From: CAZMCH01 sp964564735
Lineage (GTDB): Bacteria; Poribacteria; DTPJ01
Direction of reading: 5' to 3'
NCBI GenBank assembly: GCA_964564735.1
Contig: CAZMCH010000053.1
Location: 1 to 28,562, forward strand
DNA length: 28,562 bases
The notes below the pieces were generated by a model. The model was not told the origin of the DNA and did not search any database. It saw nothing but the letters and a program-made list of their open reading frames with translations. Positions 1-6,741 of this stretch are shown one piece after another. A program made the position numbers and the translations under genes. The stretch's first letter is position 1, and every line of letters begins with the position of its first letter.

Positions 1-1
1 T

Positions 2-1366
2 ATACGAAGGCAATGGATGGAGAATGAAAAGCTATCATATCCGATCATTCAGCTTCCATTGGCAATGACAAAAGATGGAGGGAATTTAAGATTTTTTAAG
101 AGCAAAATGTTATGGATCGGCATTGCTATTGGAGGCGGAATAGATTTAATCAATGGTCTAAATGCCTTTATTCCAGCGATACCAGCTTTGCCGATAAGGT
201 CTGTTGAGATTGGGGCATATTTCACTGAAAAGCCTATGTCTGCAATAGGTTGGACGCCTGTATGCTTTTTTCCATTTGTAATTGGTATGAGTTATTTTAT
301 GCCTTTGGATTTGGCTTTTTCATGCTGGTTTTTTTATCTTTTCTGGAAATTTGAATTTATTTTAGGTGAATCGCTTGGATTACGGAGTTTGCCTGAATTT
401 CCATATATAAAGCCGCAGACTTCGGGTGCATATCTTGCTATTGCTGTTTTAGCTATCTGGAGTGGGCGAAAATATATCATTCATTTATTTAAGGGCATAT
501 TTAGCAAAACTTCGATTGATGACTCAGAAGAACCAATGCGTTATAGAATGGCTTTAGCTTGTATAGTTGGTGGATTGGTTTTTCTTGCGATATTTTGCAC
601 AAGAGCGGGAATGTCGCTTTGGGTTTTCTTTATCTTTTTTGCTTTCTATTTTATGTTAGTTTTTGCTTTGGCAAGGCTAAGGGCAGAGCTTGGTCCGCCT
701 GTCCATGAACTTTATAATATAGGACCCGATCAGATGTTACCAAAGATTCTTGGCACAAGGACATTAGGCACGTCAAATCTTACTATGTTTGCCATGTTTT
801 GGGGTATTAATCGCGCTCATAGATGTAATCCTATGCCATATCAATTAGAAGGATTTAAGCTGATGGATGAGGCAGAAACTTCGCCCAAACGTCTTTCAAT
901 AGCAATAATGCTTGTTTCTTTATTGGGAATATGGGTGGCATTTTGGGGATTTCTGCATGTCTATTATCAGCAGGGATTTGGCGGAGGGTTTGCATGGGAA
1001 GCATATAGTAACCTTGAAAGATGGCTTTTCTATATGCCTGACAGGGATAATTCTGCTATTGGTTTTATGAGTGGCGGATTTATCTTTGTTCTAATTATGA
1101 GTTTTTTGCGAAGAAGGTTACTTTGGTGGTCTTTGCATCCAGTTGCATATCCCTTTGCTAGTAGTTGGACTATGAACTGGATGTGGTTTCCAATTTTTAT
1201 AAGCTGGATTATTAAACGCATTTTGCTCAAACAGGGTGGAATCTCTGCATATAGAAAGGCAATTCCTCTATTCTTCGGTTTGATACTTGGTGAGTTTTTT
1301 ATCGGTGGTATCTGGAATATATATGGTGTTTTGTGGCATCGTTATATATATACTTTCTGGCATTAA
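2..1366 (+). CDS. DUF6785/DUF6784-like multi-pass membrane protein, 3' part
   Basis: The reading frame is open to the left edge with no stop, so the gene begins upstream; the first in-frame ATG (17) is unlikely to be the true start. The visible 454 residues carry about ten hydrophobic segments, for example around LACIVGGLVFLAIF and IAIMLVSLLGIWVAFWGF. The first residues (RRQWMENEKLSYPIIQLPLA) resemble a conserved stretch I recall inside DUF6785 proteins, which are about 600-700 residues, so roughly a third is missing here. GPPVHELYNIGPDQMLPKIL and the motif RAHRCNPMPYQLEGFKLMD also fit that family. Function is unknown; these proteins look like transporters or membrane enzymes of Planctomycetota-type bacteria. 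It ends in a long non-coding stretch facing a minus-strand gene. Family call is from memory and moderately sure. Confidence 0.75.
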   Translation: MRRQWMENEKLSYPIIQLPLAMTKDGGNLRFFKSKMLWIGIAIGGGIDLINGLNAFIPAIPALPIRSVEIGAYFTEKPMSAIGWTPVCFFPFVIGMSYFMPLDLAFSCWFFYLFWKFEFILGESLGLRSLPEFPYIKPQTSGAYLAIAVLAIWSGRKYIIHLFKGIFSKTSIDDSEEPMRYRMALACIVGGLVFLAIFCTRAGMSLWVFFIFFAFYFMLVFALARLRAELGPPVHELYNIGPDQMLPKILGTRTLGTSNLTMFAMFWGINRAHRCNPMPYQLEGFKLMDEAETSPKRLSIAIMLVSLLGIWVAFWGFLHVYYQQGFGGGFAWEAYSNLERWLFYMPDRDNSAIGFMSGGFIFVLIMSFLRRRLLWWSLHPVAYPFASSWTMNWMWFPIFISWIIKRILLKQGGISAYRKAIPLFFGLILGEFFIGGIWNIYGVLWHRYIYTFWH

Positions 1367-1842
1367 GTATAACATGAGTTCACTTAAGAATTTCTATTTG
1401 CCACCAAGATACAAAGGCACGAAGTAGGAATTAAGATTTAGGATCAAATATTAAAAGATTGGAAACATACAATATTGAATATTTAGTCCCTTGTGAGCAT
1501 TTGTGTTTTGGTGCCTTTGTGGTTACATTCTTATATCGGACTGACGTTATTTGGATGCTTCACTTCGTTCAGCATTACAAATTGTTATGTAATATTTGAA
1601 AAGAAAATTGGTCATTAGAATGGAATTAAACAAGAGAAGCAGGCTAGGATAAGGAGTGACGGTGATGTTTTTTACTCCTAACCTGTTCTCAAGAATGTAA
1701 AATGTATCCTGATGCGCTATGAGTGATAAGAACTGGTAACAGGCAACGGGAGGGGGTTTTAGATCACCTGTTTCTTATCACTCTTGCGCACCAAGACAAA
1801 AATTTTGATTTTTCGTATTAACGATAATATCGGGTTTTTGGT
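1367..1842. other. Long non-coding stretch between convergent genes, with large hairpins
   Basis: No convincing gene is seen in these 476 bases. Besides the inverted repeat at 1401-1522 there is a strong dyad at 1713-1790: TGCGC..GAGTGATAAGAA on the left pairs with TTCTTATCACTC..GCGCA on the right. The left arm also holds an ACAGG block, displaced by six bases, that pairs with CCTGT. A weaker dyad just upstream (about 1640-1690) pairs AGCAGG/TAGG/AGGAGT with ACTCCT/CCT/GTTCT. It could be a terminator region for both convergent genes, a repeat element or a small structured RNA. No poly-T tract marks it as a simple terminator. Confidence 0.5.
1401..1522. repeat. Imperfect inverted repeat of the CACAAAGGCAC type
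   Basis: The left arm at 1401-1424 begins CCACCAAGATACAAAGGCAC. The reverse complement of the right arm at 1500-1522 begins CCACAAAGGCACCAAAACAC. Aligned, about 16 of 24 positions agree. Repeats of this composition are common in intergenic DNA of many environmental bacteria, so this is probably one member of a dispersed family. It lies between convergent genes. Confidence 0.45.
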
Positions 1843-2568
1843 TTATTGTTTATGATGTTCTATTTTTATTTCCTGTTTAGTTGTTGTTTTATTTGTAGAA
1901 TCATCTATCTTTGCTTTATAGGCTTCATGTTTTTGTATCATTTTTAATGTATCGAGTTGCTCTTTGGTTAATATTGATCTAATATCCGCGCCAAATTTAA
2001 TATGAGCAAATTTGATCTCTACTTCCATATTTGCAATTTTGCCCAACTGAGTTTTTATAGCATCCAAATCTGGTTTATCATTTTTTATAAGTGCGTCAAG
2101 ATCAACATTTGCAATCTGTAAATCTGCTTGCTTTTTTATTATGTCTTTACGATGAGCCAGATGAGTCGCCTCAATTGCCATTTTTTGCTGATCTGTTAAT
2201 TTAAGTCTATCTGCATTATCCAGTATAGACATAGGATCATTCGGCATTGGATTATCATTTTTCATCATGCCTGACATTTTACACATTGGGCATTTTCCCA
2301 TACCCATCATTTTACCGTGCATCATTCCCATTCCCATGCCTTCTCTCATGTTTTGCATCATAGGACACATTTGATTAGGCGTATTTATTCTAGGTGTTAT
2401 AGCTGGGACTACCATACAATTTGGATCTGCACATGGATCATATAAATTAGGTTTATTTTTATCAACGGCTATTTGTTGATCTTCTGCATATACAGATACA
2501 ACTGATATTAACATCCCTGATAATATAGCCAAAGCAATCAAGAATAAGATAAAGTTTAGTTTCTTCAT
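1843..2568 (-). CDS. Periplasmic Spy/CpxP/ZraP-like protein with Met/Cys-rich segment
   Basis: A signal peptide (KKLNF followed by a long hydrophobic run, likely cleavage after SVYA) sends the protein to the periplasm. The start at 2568 is chosen over the upstream ATG at 2595 because GGAGG lies ten bases before it and no ribosome site precedes 2595. After the signal comes CADPNCMVVP, then a segment very rich in Met with paired cysteines (MCPMM, KCPMCKM, MGMGMMHGKMMGMGK), a plausible soft-metal (copper or silver) binding region. The C-terminal half is helical and charged, with LTDQQ and LTKEQL, matching the LTxxQ motif of the Spy/CpxP/ZraP heavy-metal-resistance family. Its length (241) exceeds the usual 150-170, the extra being the metal-rich insert. 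A role in metal stress or as periplasmic chaperone is inferred. It stands alone. Confidence 0.72.
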   Translation of the reverse strand: MKKLNFILFLIALAILSGMLISVVSVYAEDQQIAVDKNKPNLYDPCADPNCMVVPAITPRINTPNQMCPMMQNMREGMGMGMMHGKMMGMGKCPMCKMSGMMKNDNPMPNDPMSILDNADRLKLTDQQKMAIEATHLAHRKDIIKKQADLQIANVDLDALIKNDKPDLDAIKTQLGKIANMEVEIKFAHIKFGADIRSILTKEQLDTLKMIQKHEAYKAKIDDSTNKTTTKQEIKIEHHKQ

Positions 2569-2962
2569 TAAGTATTTACCTCCAAAAAAAGTCATTTTAT
2601 ATATTTGTATTTTATTTCTTTAACACTAAATTTGTTTTGATTATTCCAATTGTATAAAATATTGTAAGAAGATTTTTTGCTTCGATCAAAATGAAAAAAT
2701 GGGATTGAAATTTATTCAGTAGGCTTCTATAATTAGATGGATTTTGAATTATATTTTTATGAGGGAATAAAGATGAAAACAATTATAGCTGAAAAGACCT
2801 ATTAAAAAGGATTTTAATATGCTGTCGTTACACTCCTTTCCAGCAAAATATTGAAAAAATGGTCTTGCTAATAAAAAATCTGACGATTAATACATTATCA
2901 AAATATTTATGTATTAGTCAACTATTATAGAATAAATGAATAAATTTATGGAGATATAATAT
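2569..2962. other. Non-coding stretch with a plus-strand promoter and a 10-codon ORF
   Basis: These 394 bases hold a near-consensus promoter (2705-2733) and, after it, GAGGG followed by an ATG at 2773 that opens a 10-residue ORF (MKTIIAEKTY, stop at 2803-2805). A second short ATG ORF follows at 2819. Neither resembles a known leader peptide. A small dyad (TAATACAT/ATGTATTA, about 2888-2917) lies before the decayed DUF4038 gene. The stretch may be the leader of that gene or the remains of a lost gene. Confidence 0.4.
2705..2733 (+). promoter_or_regulatory. Sigma-70-type promoter
   Basis: TTGAAA at 2705-2710 and TATAAT at 2728-2733 are separated by exactly 17 bases. Transcription would start near 2740 and run through a 10-codon ORF towards the DUF4038 pseudogene and the nucleotidyltransferase gene. 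Confidence 0.6.
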
Positions 2963-3774
2963 ATGTCAGAAGATAAAAATTTAATTCGTATTAGCCAAAA
3001 TGGACGTTATTTTATTCAGGATGATAAACCGTTTTTTTGGCTTGGCGATACACAATTGGAGTTATTTCGTGATTTTTCAATGGAGGATGCGGAAAACATA
3101 TTAGAAATCCGTAAGAAACAAGGTTTCAGCGTAATTCAGAAAGTTTCATCCATAACGAAAGCCGGCTTGATTTCAATATGATCCAGACTTGGCTTTATTA
3201 TGACAGGATATATGACATGGTAACCCATGATTATAATCTTATCCCAACAAAACCAACTGTTATGGCAGAAGGAGGCTATGAAGGCAAAGAATCAGGCAAG
3301 CTTCAAACGCCTCTTGAAATACGCAAACAGGCTTATTGGTCATATCTTGCAGGCGGACATCATTCATATGGACATGATGATAATTATACCTCACCGTCAA
3401 CATGGAAATCATGGATAAACGCACTCGGAGCAAGCCATATTGGAATCTATAAAAAAACTATAATGGCACTAAAAGAATGGTGGAATTGGATACCAGATCA
3501 GTCCATTATCGCCGATGGTGTAAATAGCGGAATAAATCTAAACGTTTCTGCACGCTCTACAAATGGCTATTGGATAATGGTTTATATAAGTAGCTCAACA
3601 TCTGTTTCTATAAGAATGGATAAAATCAACGCAAAAAATGATATACAAGCATTATGGCTCAATCCCACAAGCGGGGAAAAAACTTCAATAGGAAATTACC
3701 AAAATTCAGGTATTCAATCATTCAAAACACCCGATAACTGGAAGGATGCTGTTTTAGTATTAGAAGCAATTTAG
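2963..3774 (+). pseudogene. DUF4038 (apiosidase-like) glycosidase gene with internal deletion
   Basis: Two fragments of one DUF4038 gene sit in different frames. The first (2963-3140) gives the family N-terminus: NGRYFIQDDKPFFWLGDT, then FSMEDAENILEIRKKQGFSVIQ, after which family members continue with about 170 residues of TIM barrel. Here the frame instead runs into a stop at 3179-3181. In a second frame, from about 3141, SESFIHNESRLDFNMIQ resumes the later family motif (..FHxxxWLDFNMIQ). That frame continues through TPLEIRKQAYWSYLAGGHHSYGH and a C-terminal beta domain (WLNPTSGEKTSIGNY) like the putative collagen-binding domain PF12904, ending at 3774. GGAG nine bases before the ATG at 2963 remains. 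The break falls at AATTCAG, which both fragments can use, as expected of a deletion between short direct repeats. Most of the catalytic barrel is missing, so the product should be inactive. Confidence 0.82.
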
Positions 3775-3775
3775 C

Positions 3776-4990
3776 ATGATTAATAATACGGATAGTGAAA
3801 AATTTGCCAATATTATACAGATGATCATGGTTAATCATTTATTTGGATGGTTAAGACTGCCAATGTCTAACCTTCTTGTTAGGAATGATATTATTAGGTT
3901 TTGTTGCAGTCGAAGTTGGCAGACCAACCATATATTAAAGCTATTATTTGCAATTAATAAGATCGAGGATATAAAAAATTATAAAAGTATCATTGATGAT
4001 GTTAAAAAGCTACCTTTAAAGCCTGAAAATGCTGTTGACAGGCTATTGACTTTGGCTTGCTCTAATGACTTTCAGAGATCGGCTGAAACAGGCTTTGAAT
4101 TGATAATTGACTCCATCAATTTGGCTAATATACATTATCCTCAGATCAGGGGAGATGCTTTTTTCAGACTAACTAAAAATGAGGATGAATCATTAGTAGC
4201 ACCAGAAAATAAGATATTTATAGCGGAATCTGCTTCAGAACTTTATAAAACTATATCAGGAGTAGAGGCTCTCATTATAGAAGGCTCATTAGCTTTGGGA
4301 ATGCAGGATGAGACTTCTGATATTGATCTTGTGGCATATTGTAGCAAAATCCCTGATATTGATGTCCGAAAGAAAAGATTAATGATGATTGACCCAAAAT
4401 GCTTTATTATTCCGCAAAGCGACAGATTTACTCTTAATAATGTTTATGTCCATGTTGATTTTGAGACAATAACCAATATTGAAAATACATTTGGCATCTT
4501 TCCACAATCAATCTGCAAAAGCTTTGGTTTATGGGAAGCTATACAAATAGGCAAAGTGATTTGGGACCCAAAGCAAAGATTTTCAAAGTGGAAAGATAAT
4601 GTATTAAAAATGTCCAGTGATTATGGCAATCAGTTTATTATAGAACTCACAAAGCTTCTTTTGGAAGAAAAAAGGCAATTTGATGTTGCAGTTGATAATA
4701 ATGACTACTTATATTGTAGCCTGCTATTAGGAAACATATTAACACTTTACTTTCAAATCTTGGGAGTTATGAATTATCGTTTTTTATTCTTTCCAAAATG
4801 GATTAATAATACCCTAAAAAATATGAATCATAAGCCTGACAATGCCTATAATAGATTTATACAGATACTCTCAAAAAGAATTGACTATAACACGTTAAGA
4901 GAATATTCCAATGAGCTTCAGAAACTCATTAATGAGCTATTGGAATTGTCAAAAATGCGTATATCTTATCTAAGTGCAAATCGTTCATAG
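3776..4990 (+). CDS. Nucleotidyltransferase-fold protein with helical N-terminal region
   Basis: Residues about 165-230 form a minimal nucleotidyltransferase (Pol-beta superfamily) core: GS at 170-171 (EGSLALGMQDETSDIDL), the Asp pair D182 and D184, and a third Asp at D228 in VHVDFETI. All three metal-binding acidic residues are present, so it is probably active. Residues 1-150 are mostly helical, with no recognised domain. The C-terminal 170 residues are helical and resemble the helical tails of DUF4037-type or kanamycin-nucleotidyltransferase-like proteins. The substrate cannot be told from sequence. The ATG lies one base after the stop of the decayed DUF4038 gene, so it probably shares that promoter. 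Its last 25 bases overlap the 3' end of the convergent ferric-reductase gene. Confidence 0.7.
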   Translation: MINNTDSEKFANIIQMIMVNHLFGWLRLPMSNLLVRNDIIRFCCSRSWQTNHILKLLFAINKIEDIKNYKSIIDDVKKLPLKPENAVDRLLTLACSNDFQRSAETGFELIIDSINLANIHYPQIRGDAFFRLTKNEDESLVAPENKIFIAESASELYKTISGVEALIIEGSLALGMQDETSDIDLVAYCSKIPDIDVRKKRLMMIDPKCFIIPQSDRFTLNNVYVHVDFETITNIENTFGIFPQSICKSFGLWEAIQIGKVIWDPKQRFSKWKDNVLKMSSDYGNQFIIELTKLLLEEKRQFDVAVDNNDYLYCSLLLGNILTLYFQILGVMNYRFLFFPKWINNTLKNMNHKPDNAYNRFIQILSKRIDYNTLREYSNELQKLINELLELSKMRISYLSANRS

Positions 4991-6714
4991 TGTATCTTGC
5001 TTTTTGATACACCCAATTTTATCAAATCTTTTTTTACAAGTGTCATCATTATTGGTGGTCCACAGATGAAAAACTGGCTTTTATCTATATCTTTAACAAG
5101 CCTTTTTATCTTATCTGCATCTACGAAGCCTTTTTCTCCCTGCCAATCATCTTGCTTTGACATTACATGAACAATTTTTAATTTGGGTATTCCTGATTCC
5201 ATCTTTTGTAATTCATCTTTAAAAGCAATATCATTTTCAGATTTATTTGCCCATAATAGCGTTATATTTCTCTGTATTTTCTTATCGTATATATATCTTA
5301 ACATACTTATAAATGGCGTTATACCAATTCCACCTGCTATGAAAACAAGATTATCAGAATCATGATTTAAAAAGCTGAATTTTCCATAGGGTGCATCTAT
5401 ATATGCTATATCGGATAACTTTGTGTCTTTGATTGTAGAGGTAAAATCACCGACAGACTTAACGCTTATAGACATCATATCATTTGTTGGGCTTGATGAT
5501 ATAGTAAATGGATGTGATTCTGATACTTTGCCATTTCGTTTTAGATTAACAATCATAAATTGACCGGGTTTATAATTCTTGTTTTTACCTTTAAAATGCA
5601 AACTCCATATATCATGCGTTTCTTGAACAACACCTGCTATCTTAAATGGATGTTTTCTAACTTTTATCCAATTAATGATCTTATATGCCATCACAATTAG
5701 ATAAATACCAGCAAGTATATACCATAATGTTTTCAGCCATAAATATTTATGTAGATCACTTCCCAAGACTATACTATGTATAAATGCAATAGGAAGTATT
5801 ATATAACTTATTCTATGTATGTTTTTCCATGTTTCATATTTTAGATGCAGTTTTGCATAAAGTATGGCAACGCCAGCAATGATGATAAGTATAATTAGTG
5901 CTAATGCTCCGATACCTTTCCATAAAAGGCTATATCCTCCCATGCCGAAAACAATAAAAAGCAATATTGGATGCGTTAGGACAAAAACAAGTCCGATAAT
6001 TCCAATCTTTCGATGGACCAAAAATAGCTTATCAAGCCCAAACAATCTATCAATAAATCTAATTTTAGAGCTTAGAATATATTGTATAAAGATAAGAAAA
6101 AAGCCAGAAAGTGAAACATATCGCCCTATTTTATATATATAATGTTTAATATTAGCAGTCTTTCTCAAATCATGCATTTGCGCTGATATAATTTGTTGAT
6201 CTATTGTAGAATCATCAGATTTTAATTCTGGTATAGTTGTCTTTGATAATTCTGGAATCTTTGTCTGAAGCACTACTTCCTTTTTTTCTGATGTAACTGG
6301 CTCGTTTTCCTTTTTAGGTTCAATTTTGTTTTCTTGTAAATTATTAATCGTTTTATTGTCTTGTTTTGTCTGTTGATTATCTTTTTTGGCGGGTTTAGAT
6401 TCAGGGTCGCCGGGATTAGTTTTTGCCAAGAATTCTTCATCATTTGTGAAGCCATCACCATCAGAATCCATATTGCCCAGTTCTTCTGTATATATGTCGC
6501 CTGCTGGTATTGCAATAGCCTCATAGTCTTTTCCAAATAGGTTTTTTTCCTTGCCATAGTTGATATGACAAGTATTGCAATCAAAGCTTTCCCCTTTATC
6601 AGGGAGTTTTTCCAAGCGAAATGGTCTGCAATGGGCATCAAGCGCCAACGTTAATAAAAGCATAAAGCTAACTAATAAAGCCAAATTATAGCTATAAATT
6701 TCATTTCTTTTCAT
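4966..6714 (-). CDS. Haem CxxCH / EF-hand-like / ferric reductase-FNR fusion protein
   Basis: The 582 residues hold four parts in order. First is a signal peptide or anchor (residues 10-27). A short extracytoplasmic part then carries CNTCH (46-50, a c-type haem site) and DSDGDGFTNDEE (83-94), a calcium-binding loop of the thrombospondin type 3/dockerin kind. A Lys/Glu/Asn-rich linker follows (100-180). A ferric-reductase-like membrane domain (about 190-350) has four histidines in two helices (H234/H248 and H300/H313), spaced as for two b haems. Last is a cytoplasmic FAD/NAD(P) reductase with HPFTISSS (401-408), AGGIGITP (460-467) and CGPP (551-554). Electrons would pass from NAD(P)H via FAD and b haems to the outer c haem and an external acceptor; the acceptor is unknown. 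It may be co-transcribed with the transglycosylase upstream (27-nt gap). Confidence 0.85.
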   Translation of the reverse strand: MKRNEIYSYNLALLVSFMLLLTLALDAHCRPFRLEKLPDKGESFDCNTCHINYGKEKNLFGKDYEAIAIPAGDIYTEELGNMDSDGDGFTNDEEFLAKTNPGDPESKPAKKDNQQTKQDNKTINNLQENKIEPKKENEPVTSEKKEVVLQTKIPELSKTTIPELKSDDSTIDQQIISAQMHDLRKTANIKHYIYKIGRYVSLSGFFLIFIQYILSSKIRFIDRLFGLDKLFLVHRKIGIIGLVFVLTHPILLFIVFGMGGYSLLWKGIGALALIILIIIAGVAILYAKLHLKYETWKNIHRISYIILPIAFIHSIVLGSDLHKYLWLKTLWYILAGIYLIVMAYKIINWIKVRKHPFKIAGVVQETHDIWSLHFKGKNKNYKPGQFMIVNLKRNGKVSESHPFTISSSPTNDMMSISVKSVGDFTSTIKDTKLSDIAYIDAPYGKFSFLNHDSDNLVFIAGGIGITPFISMLRYIYDKKIQRNITLLWANKSENDIAFKDELQKMESGIPKLKIVHVMSKQDDWQGEKGFVDADKIKRLVKDIDKSQFFICGPPIMMTLVKKDLIKLGVSKSKIHYERFALR

Positions 6715-6741
6715 AAAAAACTTTCTTCCATTGAAAATTAA

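Noticed and set aside
1660..1790. Known riboswitch, tmRNA or 6S RNA in the hairpin region
   Set aside because: None of the conserved cores of these RNAs is visible, and the site lies between convergent gene ends.
2819..2854. Eleven-codon ORF (start MLSLHSF) with AAGGA upstream
   Set aside because: Too short, no homologue recognised, and AT-rich DNA gives such sites by chance.
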